DNA of 64,000 bases, from positions 186,001-250,000 of the forward strand of contig NZ_JVVM01000022.1 of NCBI RefSeq assembly GCF_001054325.1, in the 5' to 3' direction. This stretch comes from Corynebacterium vitaeruminis (lineage in GTDB: Bacteria; Actinomycetota; Actinomycetes; Mycobacteriales; Mycobacteriaceae). The notes beneath the pieces are model-generated. The model was not told the origin of the DNA, made no database searches, and was given only the letters and a program-made list of their open reading frames with translations. The position numbers and the translations under genes are program-made. Shown piece by piece: positions 55,063-64,000 of the stretch. Within the stretch, counting starts at the first letter, position 1. The number at the start of each line of letters is the position of its first letter.

Positions 55063-57774
55063 ATGGACAAGAAAAAGGTGTTCCGGTTTGCCACCGTTGC
55101 CGGCATCATCCTGATTATCCTCTTTGCTATTACCCAGCTGGCGGATGATTCCCGGGAATACCGCGAGGTGGATACGTCCGTAGCCCTGACCGAGTTGGAC
55201 AAGGGCAACGTCACGGAAGCTCAGATTGACGATCGTGAGCAGCGAATTCGCCTCACCCTGAAGAAGGGCGTGGAGGTCGAGGGTACTGAAGATGTCACGA
55301 AGGTGATGACCAAGTACCCAGCACGTGCGACCGACCAGGTCTTTGACAAGGTCACCGCCGCTGAGGGTATGGAGAAGTTCGATACCAAGGTCACGCAGGA
55401 TTCCTTCCTGATGTCCACCTTGGGCTTCCTGCTGCCGATGGTGATCTTCTTCTTCGTCATCATGTACTTCTTCAGCCGCATGCAAGGCGGCAAGAACGGC
55501 ATGTTCGGCTTTGGTGGCAACCGCGCCAAGCTTCTGAATAAGGAGACCCCGACAAATACGTTCGAGGATGTTGCTGGTGCCGATGAGGCCGTCCAGGAGC
55601 TCGACGAGATTAGGGATTTCCTGCAGCATCCGGCTCGCTACGAGGAACTCGGTGCGAAGATTCCGCGCGGTGTCCTGCTCTACGGCCCGCCCGGTACCGG
55701 TAAGACCTTGCTGGCCCGCGCCGTCGCCGGTGAGGCCGGAGTGCCTTTCTACACCATCTCGGGTTCGGACTTCGTCGAAATGTTCGTCGGTGTCGGTGCT
55801 TCTCGTGTCCGTGACCTGTTTAACCAGGCAAAGGAAAACAGCCCGTGCATTATCTTCATCGATGAGATTGATGCTGTGGGCCGCCAGCGTGGCGCCGGCA
55901 TGGGCGGCGGTCACGATGAGCGTGAGCAAACCCTGAACCAGCTCCTGGTGGAGATGGACGGCTTCGGTGACCGCCAGGGTGTGATCATCATGGCTGCAAC
56001 CAACCGTCCGGATATCCTCGACCCCGCACTGCTGCGCCCGGGCCGCTTTGACCGCCAGATTCCGGTGGGAGCACCAGACCTGAAGGGCCGCGAAGCAATT
56101 TTGAAGGTCCACGCCCGGAACAAGCCGCTGGGCCCGGATGCAGACCTGAAGTCGCTGGCCAAGCGCACTGCCGGTATGAGCGGTGCCGATTTGCAGAACG
56201 TGCTGAACGAAGCCGCGCTGCTGACCGCTCGCGTCAATGGCAACATCATTACTGCGGATGCGCTGGAAGAGGCGGTCGACCGTGTTATTGGTGGTCCGCG
56301 CCGTACCTCCAAGGTGATTTCCGAGCAGGAGAAGAAGGTCACCGCCTACCATGAGGGTGGCCACACCTTGGCTGCGTGGGCACTGAAGGATATTGAACGC
56401 GTTTACAAGGTCACCATCCTCGCCCGTGGTCGCACCGGCGGTCATGCGCTGACTGTCCCCGAGGATGACAAGGGCATGTACAACTTGCCAGAGCTCTTCG
56501 CTCGCCTGGTCTTCGCCATGGGTGGTCGCGCTGCCGAGGAGCTGGTCTTCGGCCTGCCGACGACCGGTGCTTCTGCCGATATTGAGCAGGCCACCAAGAT
56601 TGCTCGTGCCATGGTGACTGAGTACGGCATGTCGCCAGAGCTCGGCCCGGTGAAGTACGGCGAGGAGCAGGGCGATCCGTTCGTCGGCCGTGGTGGCAGC
56701 GGCACTCTGGACTACTCGCCAGATGTGGCGGCGAAAATTGATCAGCAGGTCCGTCTGCTGATCAATAAGGCCCACGATGAGGCCTACACCATCTTGAAGG
56801 AAAACCGCGACACCCTCGATGTGCTGGCTGAGAAGCTGCTGGAGAAGGAGACCCTGCGTCGTCCGGATCTGGAGGTTATCTTCACCGAAGTCGTTCCGCG
56901 TGAGCGCCTGAACTTCTTCGACAGCGATACCAAGCATCCGGCCGATGGTCGCGAGCCTGTGAAGACTCCGGTGGAGTTGGCGATCGAGCGCGGTGAGGAG
57001 CCGCCGAAGCGGGTCAACATCTTCGCACCGGTGCGTCGCCGCGAACCAGAGAACCAGGACACGGGCAACAACGGCAATGGCCAGGGGCCAGCGGGCTCCG
57101 TCGGCTCCGGTATCGCTGGCGCCCCGGGTCTGCCGGGAACTCAGCAGGACCGACCGAATGTTCCGGTCTACGGTGGCACCCCACCGCCGGCTGGTTGGAC
57201 TGCACCGGGTTGGCCGCCGAAGGATACGGGCAGTGCACATGGGTCGGCTCCGGCACCAGCACCGGCGCCGGGTCCTCGCCCGCAGGGGCAGAGCCAGCCG
57301 GGTTCGCAGAGTCCCCAGGGCAGCCCCCGCGGCCAGCACCCGGGCACTGCTAACTATCCGGCAGGCGCCCCGAACTCCGGCTCGAAGGCTACCGGTGCAG
57401 CTAGCAGCGGTAGTGACGGCGGCAATAACAGCGGCGCCGGCAATAGCGGTGGCAACGGCCCTGCAAATATCCCGGCTCCGCCAAAAATGCCGTGGGGCAG
57501 ACACAGCGGGCGTCACCGCCAGGACAACTCCGGCAGCGACACCACCCCGACTACGGTTATGCCGTCGGCGGGACAGCAACAGGAGCTGCGCGGATTCCGC
57601 CTGCCGGATAACGAGCAGCCGGAATACCCGGAGCGCTCGGCTAACGCGAAGAGTGCCGACAACTCCGATGACAAGGGTGCACAAAAGCACGATTCGGAGA
57701 AGGACGGCGTCGTCAAGCGAAACGAAGACAACAGCGCCTGGCAGGACAAGCCGGACACCAACGAGGAGCGATAA
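55063..57774 (+). CDS. ftsH: ATP-dependent zinc metalloprotease FtsH
   Basis: A membrane-bound AAA+ protease for quality control. TM1 ([15 protein letters not shown]), an extracytoplasmic domain and TM2 ([16 protein letters not shown]) precede the AAA module: Walker A GPPGTGKT, Walker [12 protein letters not shown], second region of homology [19 protein letters not shown]. The protease domain has HEGGH, the form usual in actinobacterial FtsH. At 903 residues it is ~250 longer than the E. coli protein. The extra C-terminal Pro/Gly/Asn/Ser-rich tail contains [11 protein letters not shown], a motif shared with mycobacterial FtsH as I recall. Confidence 0.96.
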   Translation: MDKKKVFRFATVAGIILIILFAITQLADDSREYREVDTSVALTELDKGNVTEAQIDDREQRIRLTLKKGVEVEGTEDVTKVMTKYPARATDQVFDKVTAAEGMEKFDTKVTQDSFLMSTLGFLLPMVIFFFVIMYFFSRMQGGKNGMFGFGGNRAKLLNKETPTNTFEDVAGADEAVQELDEIRDFLQHPARYEELGAKIPRGVLLYGPPGTGKTLLARAVAGEAGVPFYTISGSDFVEMFVGVGASRVRDLFNQAKENSPCIIFIDEIDAVGRQRGAGMGGGHDEREQTLNQLLVEMDGFGDRQGVIIMAATNRPDILDPALLRPGRFDRQIPVGAPDLKGREAILKVHARNKPLGPDADLKSLAKRTAGMSGADLQNVLNEAALLTARVNGNIITADALEEAVDRVIGGPRRTSKVISEQEKKVTAYHEGGHTLAAWALKDIERVYKVTILARGRTGGHALTVPEDDKGMYNLPELFARLVFAMGGRAAEELVFGLPTTGASADIEQATKIARAMVTEYGMSPELGPVKYGEEQGDPFVGRGGSGTLDYSPDVAAKIDQQVRLLINKAHDEAYTILKENRDTLDVLAEKLLEKETLRRPDLEVIFTEVVPRERLNFFDSDTKHPADGREPVKTPVELAIERGEEPPKRVNIFAPVRRREPENQDTGNNGNGQGPAGSVGSGIAGAPGLPGTQQDRPNVPVYGGTPPPAGWTAPGWPPKDTGSAHGSAPAPAPAPGPRPQGQSQPGSQSPQGSPRGQHPGTANYPAGAPNSGSKATGAASSGSDGGNNSGAGNSGGNGPANIPAPPKMPWGRHSGRHRQDNSGSDTTPTTVMPSAGQQQELRGFRLPDNEQPEYPERSANAKSADNSDDKGAQKHDSEKDGVVKRNEDNSAWQDKPDTNEER

Positions 57775-57783
57775 GTACACATC

Positions 57784-58359
57784 ATGGAGCGCGAATTCGA
57801 TCAGGAGCGAGCCGAAGCTGCGGTTCGCGAACTGCTGATTGCCGTCGGTGAGGATCCCGACAGGGAAGGCCTGAAGGAGACACCGGCGCGAGTGGCGCGA
57901 GCCTACCGTGAGGTTTTTTCGGGCCTGTTCACGGATCCGTCTGAGGTGCTGGCGAAGACCTTCAATGAAGATCACCAGGAACTCGTTTTGGTCAAGGACA
58001 TCCCGATTTACTCGACCTGTGAGCATCACCTGGTGCCGTTCTTCGGTGTTGCCCACATTGGTTATATTCCGGGTAAAGACGGTCGCGTGACCGGGCTGTC
58101 GAAGCTCGCTCGTCTGGTCGATGGCTATGCCAAGCGCCCGCAGGTGCAGGAACGTTTGACCAGTCAGGTTGCAGATGCCTTGGTGGAACGGCTGAATCCG
58201 TCCTCGGCAATTGTCGTTATTGAGGCGGAGCACCTCTGCATGGCCATGCGCGGTATCCGCAAGCCGGGGGCACGCACGGTGACATCCGCCGTCCGCGGTG
58301 GTTTCAAGTCGGATGCTCGCTCGCGTGCAGAGGCAATGGCGCTGATCCGCAAGAGCTAG
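57784..58359 (+). CDS. folE: GTP cyclohydrolase I
   Basis: First step of folate synthesis: GTP to dihydroneopterin triphosphate. In the 191 residues, zinc ligands are in [13 protein letters not shown] and [12 protein letters not shown]. Catalytic-site residues [20 protein letters not shown] are conserved. It starts 9 bases after ftsH and opens the folEPBK block. Confidence 0.97.
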   Translation: MEREFDQERAEAAVRELLIAVGEDPDREGLKETPARVARAYREVFSGLFTDPSEVLAKTFNEDHQELVLVKDIPIYSTCEHHLVPFFGVAHIGYIPGKDGRVTGLSKLARLVDGYAKRPQVQERLTSQVADALVERLNPSSAIVVIEAEHLCMAMRGIRKPGARTVTSAVRGGFKSDARSRAEAMALIRKS

Positions 58360-58400
58360 CGCAACAGTTAAGTGGTCGATTGGAAAGGCTGGACAACAAG

Positions 58401-59363
58401 GTGACTGAATCGCCCGTGCAAGCGCAGGCAGAACAGCAGGCGGAGATGGGTATCGAAAATCAGCTCTGCAAGGTGATGGGCATTGTCAATGTCACCGAGG
58501 ACAGCTTTTCCGATGGTGGCCTGTACAAAACCTTCGACGCGGCGATTGCCCATGCGCACGAACTGGTCGACCAGGGGGCGCATATTCTCGACATCGGTGG
58601 CGAGTCCACTCGCCCGGGCGCACACCGTGTCTCTGAGGATGAGGAGATTGCCCGCGTCGTGCCGGTGGTTCGCGAGCTCGCGGCGGAGGGGCATCTGGTC
58701 AGTGTCGATACCATGCGCGCAAGTGTGGCACAGGCTGCGATCGCCGAGGGCGCAGTGTTCATCAACGATGTCTCCGGCGGTCTCGCAGACCCCAACATGT
58801 ACACAGTCTGCGCCGACGCCGATGTGCCCATCTGCCTGATGCACTGGAAGACCGACCGCTTCGGCTCCGCTTCCGGGCGCGCCGAAACACACCCGGATGG
58901 CATCGTCGCCGATGTCCGTGAGCACCTGCTCCAGCTTGTCGACGGTGCCCTGGCCGCCGGCATCGTCGAGGAAAATATTGTCCTCGACCCGGGCTTGGGC
59001 TTTGCCAAGAACGCCGATGACAATTGGGCACTGCTCCACGGCCTACCTGAGCTTATAGACCTCGGTTTCCCCGTGCTGGTCGGCGCCTCTCGCAAGCGTT
59101 TCGTTGCCGCCGTCGGTGATGAGGCTCGCACGCCAAAGCAGGCCGATGCTGCGACTACCGCAATCTCCGCATTGTCCGCAGCTGCGGGGGCGTGGGCGGT
59201 TCGAGTTCACAATGTGGCCGATAACCTCGACGCAGTGCGTGTGGCACAGGCATGGAACCTCGGCCGCTCGCTGACGGGCTACACCGCGGCTGGCGACTAT
59301 CCGGAGGGCGGCTCCAACCGCGCCGCGCAGAGCGCCGAATCGGCCCCAGAAGGAAACGAGTAA
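58401..59363 (+). CDS. folP: Dihydropteroate synthase
   Basis: Joins p-aminobenzoate to dihydropterin pyrophosphate; the sulfonamide target. About 320 residues from the GTG at 58401 (a TTG at 58380 is in frame). KVMGIVNVTEDSFSDGG, DIGGESTRPGAHRV, NDVSGGLADP and VGASRKRFVA mark the pterin site in a TIM barrel. There is a short polar N-terminal extension and a C-terminal tail of ~35 residues. Confidence 0.95.
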   Translation: MTESPVQAQAEQQAEMGIENQLCKVMGIVNVTEDSFSDGGLYKTFDAAIAHAHELVDQGAHILDIGGESTRPGAHRVSEDEEIARVVPVVRELAAEGHLVSVDTMRASVAQAAIAEGAVFINDVSGGLADPNMYTVCADADVPICLMHWKTDRFGSASGRAETHPDGIVADVREHLLQLVDGALAAGIVEENIVLDPGLGFAKNADDNWALLHGLPELIDLGFPVLVGASRKRFVAAVGDEARTPKQADAATTAISALSAAAGAWAVRVHNVADNLDAVRVAQAWNLGRSLTGYTAAGDYPEGGSNRAAQSAESAPEGNE

Positions 59364-59368
59364 CCACA

Positions 59369-59773
59369 GTGGCTGATCGCATTGAACTCAAAGGTCTGAA
59401 AGCCCACGGCTACCACGGTTGTCTCGACTTCGAGCGTCGCGATGGACAGGACTTCATCTGTGACGTCACCCTGTGGCTGGATTTCTCCGGTGCCGCCGCC
59501 AGCGATGAACTCGACGACACCGTCAACTACGCCGATATTGCAGCCACTGCGCACGGAATTTTGACCGGCACTCCGCGTAACCTCATCGAAACCGTCGCGA
59601 CCGAGATCGCCGAAGCAGTGCTTGCCGACGACGATGCCCGCGCTGAGCGCGGACTGTCCCCCCTGTTGCATGCAGTGGAAGTGACCATTCACAAACCGCA
59701 TGCGCCCATCCCGCTCGACTTTGATGATGCTGCGGTGACCGCCCGCCGTTCGCGGAAGAAGCGGTTGGCATGA
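59369..59773 (+). CDS. folB: Dihydroneopterin aldolase
   Basis: Converts dihydroneopterin to 6-hydroxymethyldihydropterin. 134 residues from the GTG at 59369, which follows AGGAAACGAG at the end of folP. Motifs are RIELKGLKAHGYHGCLDFERRDGQ-type N terminus, TVNYADIA, RNLIETVATEIA and EVTIHKPHAPIP. It overlaps folK by 4 bases. Confidence 0.95.
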   Translation: MADRIELKGLKAHGYHGCLDFERRDGQDFICDVTLWLDFSGAAASDELDDTVNYADIAATAHGILTGTPRNLIETVATEIAEAVLADDDARAERGLSPLLHAVEVTIHKPHAPIPLDFDDAAVTARRSRKKRLA

Positions 59774-60282
59774 TTCGCGCAGTCCTCTCCATCGGTGCGA
59801 ATATGGATCACGCACGAGAAAACCTGACCGGCGTGCGCGACTTCTTCGCCGATGAGCTGGTCGCGGCCTCAAAGATTTTTGCCACCCCGCCTTGGGGTGG
59901 AGTAGAGCAGGGTGACTTCCTCAATGCCGTGCTCATTGTCGACACGCCTCGGACACCAATGGAGTTACTGGAAGCTGGTTGGAAGCTGGAAAATGACGCT
60001 GGCCGAGTACGAAAAATTCACTGGGGCCCGCGGGCTCTTGACGTAGACATTGTGCAGGTCATCGACAAGGAATCCGACGAGGAAATTATCTCCACCGATT
60101 CGACCCTGACCCTGCCACATCCATGGGCAGCTGAGCGTGCCTTTGTGCTGGTGCCGTGGCTCGATGCCGACCCGGACGCAGAATTGGAGGGTGTTCGGGT
60201 CGCGGAACTCGTCGATAAGCTGGCACCCGAAGACGTAAACGCGGTGCGCCTGGCAGACAGTGCGGATGGAGAAGGGGCCTAG
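59770..60282 (+). CDS. folK: 2-Amino-4-hydroxy-6-hydroxymethyldihydropteridine pyrophosphokinase
   Basis: Activates the pterin with ATP before FolP. The 170 residues show LSIGANMDHARENL, GDFLNAVLIVDT, WGPRALDVDIV with the Mg-binding Asp pair and LTLPHPWAAERAFVLVPW. The ATG overlaps the folB stop. Confidence 0.95.
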   Translation: MIRAVLSIGANMDHARENLTGVRDFFADELVAASKIFATPPWGGVEQGDFLNAVLIVDTPRTPMELLEAGWKLENDAGRVRKIHWGPRALDVDIVQVIDKESDEEIISTDSTLTLPHPWAAERAFVLVPWLDADPDAELEGVRVAELVDKLAPEDVNAVRLADSADGEGA

Positions 60283-60284
60283 AG

Positions 60285-60791
60285 ATGAAACCGACCTCAC
60301 CGATTACGTTGGCAGCATCTGCGCTGGTTCTCGCGCTGGCGTCATGGATGATTTTGGCACAGTTTTTCGGTGTGCTCGGACCTCGCAGTTGGTGGGATCT
60401 TGGGTTTCCCTGGCTGCTCACGGCCGTCTGTGTGACGGCAGCGCGGTGGATTAAGTCGGTGCTCAAAGAAGGGAAGGTCGGCCAGGATCGCAGCCAGGTG
60501 CAGCCGTTGACGTTGTCGCGATGGCTGGTGGTTGGCACAGCATCCGCGTGGTTGGGCGCGATTCTCGGTGGCATGTACGCAGGTGGCGTGCTGTGGGCCG
60601 TGCCCAAGTGGACGGAACTTGCGGCTGCACAGGCCGATGGCCCCATCATGATTGTCGGCACAATATCCGGAGTTTTGCTAACCGCAGCTGGGCTGTGGCT
60701 GGAAAAAGTGTGCCAATTGCCAACTGATGGCGAAAATTCTTCGCCTCCTAGCGGGGAAATGGGAACTAACTCGGTAGGGTGGGAGTTATGA
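60285..60791 (+). CDS. DUF3180 membrane protein
   Basis: A 168-residue protein with four helices: PITLAASALVLALASWMILAQFF, LGFPWLLTAVCVTAARWI, WLVVGTASAWLGAILGGMYAGGVLWAV and GTISGVLLTAAGLWL. It matches the actinobacterial DUF3180 family, which regularly follows folK. Function unknown. It starts 2 bases after folK and overlaps the next gene by four. Confidence 0.88.
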   Translation: MKPTSPITLAASALVLALASWMILAQFFGVLGPRSWWDLGFPWLLTAVCVTAARWIKSVLKEGKVGQDRSQVQPLTLSRWLVVGTASAWLGAILGGMYAGGVLWAVPKWTELAAAQADGPIMIVGTISGVLLTAAGLWLEKVCQLPTDGENSSPPSGEMGTNSVGWEL

Positions 60792-62038
60792 CTGACCTCT
60801 CCAACGCCGGTAATGACCCGAAGCGCTCGGGCGATGCCGCATATTTTCAGGGCGACGCGGCAGCTACTTCGTCGGATGTGGCTGAGTCTTCGTCTCCGTC
60901 TTCGCCTTCCGAAAACTTCTCCGACGGCTTTAGCTCCGGGGATGATGTGGCATATGCCGATCACCAGAGCAACGATGTGACGAACCCCAGTTCTAACGAT
61001 GGCCTCACGGAGAAGACCGCAGTTATTCTCATGTCTGTGCTGCTGGTGCTCGCGGTGATTGCCAGTATCGTCATGCTCTTTGCCTCCTCGGCTGGCTGGA
61101 TGAAGGTCGCCGTGCTGCTGGCGCTGTGGTCGGCAGTTATCGGGGCTGTGCTGGTCACTCGATACCGCAAGACCATTGCGCTGGAACGCAAGCGGTTGGA
61201 GACCATCGAGGAGCTGCACAAGGTGGAGCTTGACCGCGAGCTGGCAACTCACCGTGAGCAGGAGCTGATTCTCGAGCAGAACTACCTGGACTCGCTCGAA
61301 GGCAACAACGACGACAACATTGCCGCGCTGCGCGCAGAGGTCTTTGCCTTGCGTGCCCAGCTGGCTGAGTTCATGGGTGAGGATTTCGACGACGAGCAGG
61401 TTGCTCTTCGCGCTCAGGCCGAGCGTCTGCGTGAGCTTGACTCGCCGCAGCAGGCTTCGCCAATGAAGAACCCGACAGGCCACGACCGGCCGACACCACG
61501 CGCAACTTCCCACCGCGCTGAAATGACCGCCAACGGCACTGTCGGTGCTCATACCCAGCACGGTGGCACTGGCTCCGCTTCCTCCGCATCCCAGGTTGAA
61601 GATGCCGAGGCCACCGACATGCGCCGTACGTTCTCGCCGTCTGGTCAGCCGGTTGACGTCCCCGAAGTCGCTGACTCCAAGGACAACGCAACCGCGGCCA
61701 AGGAGAAGTTCTCCACTAACTCTTTCCGCGCTATTAACTGGCAGGAAACCCCGGATGAAGACGCCGATGATGAATTCCAGGGCGGTGCTCACGAGGCATA
61801 CGGTGCACGGCACCCGTTCGCTGCACCGGAGTCCGCCGACGACTCCGACTCTCCAACTCGCCAGCTGCAGGCCATTCGCGATGAGGACCTTGCAGGAGAG
61901 CCAGCGCACGAACAGGCTCAGGAGCCTGCAAGCCACGGTCGACGTCGTGCCGAGGACAACAAGGGCAGCCTGACTGTCGCCGAGCTGATGGCGCAGATGC
62001 GTCAGAAGAAGGAGCAGCGCGAGGACGCAGAAGGCTAG
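60788..62038 (+). CDS. Actinobacterial two-helix membrane protein with coiled coil (DUF6779-like)
   Basis: About 416 residues. An acidic Ser-rich N terminus of ~75 residues is followed by two helices (AVILMSVLLVLAVIASIVMLFA, VAVLLALWSAVIGAVLVTRY), a Glu/Leu/Arg-rich coiled coil (~residues 130-220) and a long disordered C terminus ending in SLTVAELMAQMRQKKEQRED. Function unknown. Possibly envelope or division related from its shape, which is inference. The ATG at 60788 is preferred. DUF6779 assignment is from memory. Confidence 0.8.
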   Translation: MTDLSNAGNDPKRSGDAAYFQGDAAATSSDVAESSSPSSPSENFSDGFSSGDDVAYADHQSNDVTNPSSNDGLTEKTAVILMSVLLVLAVIASIVMLFASSAGWMKVAVLLALWSAVIGAVLVTRYRKTIALERKRLETIEELHKVELDRELATHREQELILEQNYLDSLEGNNDDNIAALRAEVFALRAQLAEFMGEDFDDEQVALRAQAERLRELDSPQQASPMKNPTGHDRPTPRATSHRAEMTANGTVGAHTQHGGTGSASSASQVEDAEATDMRRTFSPSGQPVDVPEVADSKDNATAAKEKFSTNSFRAINWQETPDEDADDEFQGGAHEAYGARHPFAAPESADDSDSPTRQLQAIRDEDLAGEPAHEQAQEPASHGRRRAEDNKGSLTVAELMAQMRQKKEQREDAEG

Positions 62039-62102
62039 CTGCTCACCGAGCGTGCGCTGCCTACTCACCGCGCATAGCTGGTTTGGTCTAACCTAGTCAG
62101 TC

Positions 62103-63023
62103 ATGACGCAAAGCCAGCATGATTCCCATCCCCATCGGACAACCGCTCCACGGTTGACGGTGGGGATTATTTCTGCCGGAAAAGTCGGGGTTGCGCTCGG
62201 CCAGGCGTTGGAGCGCTGTGGGCACCGTGTCACCCACGTGGTCGCACGCTCACCAGAATCTGTCACGCGCGCGCATCTGCGTCTCCCGAACGCACAGGTC
62301 AGTAGCATCGCCGATACGGCCTCCGTCTGCGAGCTCATCGTCATCGCCGTGCCGGACCGTGCCATCGCCGATGTCGCCGAGGAAGTCGCCCGTTACGTTG
62401 GCCCGGGACGCATCGTCATGCATACGTCCGGTTCTCTCGGGCGCGCCGTGCTCGATTCGGTCGCGCTCACCGGCGCGCTGACCATCGCCGCCCATCCCGC
62501 AATGACGTTCGCAGGGCTTGACGACGACTCCGACCTCCTGACCGGTTGTCCCTGGGGCATCACGGTCGGGGATGAGCTTGCGAAAACAGTTAGTGAATTA
62601 TTGATTGGCGAACTTGGCGGCCGCCCGGTCTTCATCAACGAACGCCACCGTGGCCTGTATCACGCGGCTATGGCCCACGGCTCAAACGGTTTGGGCGCAG
62701 TTGTGGTCGATGCGGTAGAAATGCTCGCAGGCACCATCGGTGAAGATGCTGCAGCCGAAGACACCGATCTAGCTGAGCTGCGTCGTGGCCAAGCCGCTGA
62801 ACTCCTCCGCCCACTGCTGGAGGCTTCGCTGGACAATGCTTTGAGGTGGGGCTCCCGGGGGCTGACTGGCCCGGTAACGCGGGACGACCTTGGGACCGTC
62901 GTCAAGCACGAACGTGAAATTGAAGCGGTGGCGCCGGAGATGGGAACCGCCTACCTGGCCCTTGCCGAGCGTATCGCCGAGCTGCGCGGCGCCAACGAGG
63001 TTTTGCGGTACCTACGCCGATGA
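62103..63023 (+). CDS. Rossmann-fold DUF2520 protein next to panC
   Basis: A 306-residue NADP-binding protein resembling 6-phosphogluconate/ketopantoate-type dehydrogenases: GIISAGKVGVALGQALERCGH (nucleotide loop), LIVIAVPDRAIADVAEEV, GRIVMHTSGSLG, AAHPAMTF and the DUF2520 helical C terminus with YHAAMAHGSNGLGAVV. Its position just before panC suggests a role in pantothenate synthesis, for example ketopantoate reduction. This is inference only. Confidence 0.88.
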   Translation: MTQSQHDSHPHRTTAPRLTVGIISAGKVGVALGQALERCGHRVTHVVARSPESVTRAHLRLPNAQVSSIADTASVCELIVIAVPDRAIADVAEEVARYVGPGRIVMHTSGSLGRAVLDSVALTGALTIAAHPAMTFAGLDDDSDLLTGCPWGITVGDELAKTVSELLIGELGGRPVFINERHRGLYHAAMAHGSNGLGAVVVDAVEMLAGTIGEDAAAEDTDLAELRRGQAAELLRPLLEASLDNALRWGSRGLTGPVTRDDLGTVVKHEREIEAVAPEMGTAYLALAERIAELRGANEVLRYLRR

Positions 63024-63120
63024 GCTGAGCGGACTGGCTGTTCTGGTCATCCGGGATGTGGCGTAAGGTATTGCCGTCGGGCGAAAAGTTTGGTCCGGTA
63101 GATCTGAACGCGGAGGAAAC

Positions 63121-64000
63121 ATGACGGGGTATACCGCCGGAGAGACAACTGTTCACAAGACTATCGCTGGAATTGCGCAGGTCACCCGTGCGTTGCGGAA
63201 GACTGGGCGGCCGGTGGTGCTCGTACCTACGATGGGAGCATTACACCAGGGGCACCTTGAACTGGTAGAGGCTGCGAAGACGCTGCCGCGCGCTGTTGTA
63301 GTGGTGTCGATTTTCGTCAATCCGCTGCAGTTCGGTGAGGGCGAAGATTTTGACGCTTACCCGCGCACTCTGGATGAAGACGTGGAGAAGCTCCGCGCTG
63401 TCGGCGCTGAGCTGGTCTTTGCACCGAATGCGAAAGAGATGTACCCCAACGGTTTCCGTACGACGGTGCAGCCGGGGCCGCTGGCTTCGGAGCTTGAAGG
63501 CGCTACTCGTCCGGGGCACTTTGCCGGTGCGTTGACGGTGGTCAACAAGCTTTTCAACATCACCAACTGCACTGACGCCGTTTTTGGCGAGAAGGACTAT
63601 CAACAGCTGTGCCTAATGCAGCAGATGGTCACTGACCTGAATATGCCGGTGCAGCTGCACGGTGTGCCAGTGATTCGCGAGGCCGACGGTCTGGCTATGA
63701 GCTCCCGCAACCGTTACCTCTCCGAGGAACAGCGCAGTCTTGCGGTTACCCTGTCCGCTGCGCTGACGGCCGGTGCTTTTGTCGCAGATCGTGGTGCTGA
63801 CGCGGTGCTGGAAACCGCGCGTGGTGTGCTCGCCAGCCAGCCTGAGGTCGAGTTGGATTACTTGGAGTTGCGCGACGCTGCGCTCGCCCCGCTTTCCGAC
63901 GAAACGTTGCGCGGTGACGGCCAGGAGACTGAAGCTCGCCTGCTGGTTGCTGCGAAGGTCGGCACTACCCGTCTCATTGATAATGTTGGCTTGATTCTGG
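63121..64000 (+). CDS. panC: Pantothenate synthetase (3' end outside the window)
   Basis: Joins pantoate and beta-alanine using ATP. The reading frame from the ATG at 63121 (AGGAAAC before it) is open for 293 codons to the window edge. [17 protein letters not shown] has the HxGH nucleotide motif, and [39 protein letters not shown] and [16 protein letters not shown] (KMSKS-like) follow. The normal length is ~280-310, so only the extreme C terminus is missing. Confidence 0.95.
   Translation, partial: MTGYTAGETTVHKTIAGIAQVTRALRKTGRPVVLVPTMGALHQGHLELVEAAKTLPRAVVVVSIFVNPLQFGEGEDFDAYPRTLDEDVEKLRAVGAELVFAPNAKEMYPNGFRTTVQPGPLASELEGATRPGHFAGALTVVNKLFNITNCTDAVFGEKDYQQLCLMQQMVTDLNMPVQLHGVPVIREADGLAMSSRNRYLSEEQRSLAVTLSAALTAGAFVADRGADAVLETARGVLASQPEVELDYLELRDAALAPLSDETLRGDGQETEARLLVAAKVGTTRLIDNVGLIL

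Noticed and set aside
55027..58233. 1068-residue open frame on the minus strand opposite ftsH-folE
   Set aside because: It is the antisense shadow of the strongly supported ftsH and folE genes, and it has no recognisable domain or ribosome site.
60086..62068. 660-residue open frame on the minus strand
   Set aside because: Antisense to folK, DUF3180 and the coiled-coil membrane protein. Its composition follows from the high-GC codon pattern of the real genes.

Overview
The window is about 64 kb of a high-GC actinobacterial chromosome, almost certainly a Corynebacterium. Three things point to this: the order cysI-cysX-cysH-cysD-cysN-cysY, the glnX-glnH-pknG cluster beside ackA-pta-fprA, and a tilS-hpt-ftsH-folE-folP-folB-folK-panC run. 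The species cannot be named from sequence alone. It is mostly core chromosome. The only clear mobile element is one IS110-family insertion. I saw no rRNA, tRNA, prophage or CRISPR array.

Region by region: (1) 0.1-6.0 kb, assimilatory sulfate reduction: sulfite reductase, a small CxxC protein, APS reductase, both ATP sulfurylase subunits and a sirohydrochlorin chelatase. (2) 6.0-17.1 kb, ferredoxin-NADP reductase (fprA) facing pta-ackA across a long promoter region with a CRP/GlxR-like site, an L,D-transpeptidase, then the translationally coupled glnX-glnH-pknG sensor-kinase operon. (3) 17.2-26.3 kb, a Nudix hydrolase, a small membrane protein, a MarR regulator, xthA, an RDD protein, a GNAT protein, def, a DUF3263 protein, a LytR_C (VirR-like) protein, a lipoprotein that looks like a decayed Cu/Zn superoxide dismutase, and a YbdK-type ligase. 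As I remember the Mycobacterium tuberculosis Rv0427c-Rv0433 block, the order matches. (4) 26.4-33.2 kb, a complete Mrp Na+/H+ antiporter operon (A/B fused, C, D, E, F, G) whose subunits carry unusual low-complexity tails. (5) 33.4-35.7 kb, the IS110 element and a free-standing LeuA regulatory domain preceded by a short upstream ORF and a strong hairpin. (6) 35.8-45.2 kb, an M20 dipeptidase, groEL with two CIRCE operators, a DIP1984-type protein, PPK2, a Dyp peroxidase and metE behind a cobalamin riboswitch. (7) 45.4-50.3 kb, a 1348-residue Pls-type single-module peptide synthetase coupled to a lysine-rich MarR regulator. (8) 50.4-64 kb, rhodanese, ppa, a PBP4-type carboxypeptidase, tilS, hpt, ftsH, the folate genes, three accessory genes and panC, which runs off the window.

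The observations I rate most worth following are: the Pls-like synthetase as a candidate poly-amino-acid system; an 11-bp word (CGTCGTCAAGC) that I count 14 times in both orientations and several reading frames; the orphan LeuA regulatory domain with attenuator-like leader; the SodC-like lipoprotein without metal ligands; a family of inverted repeats found only between convergent genes; and a possible bridge-RNA region in the IS110 left end.
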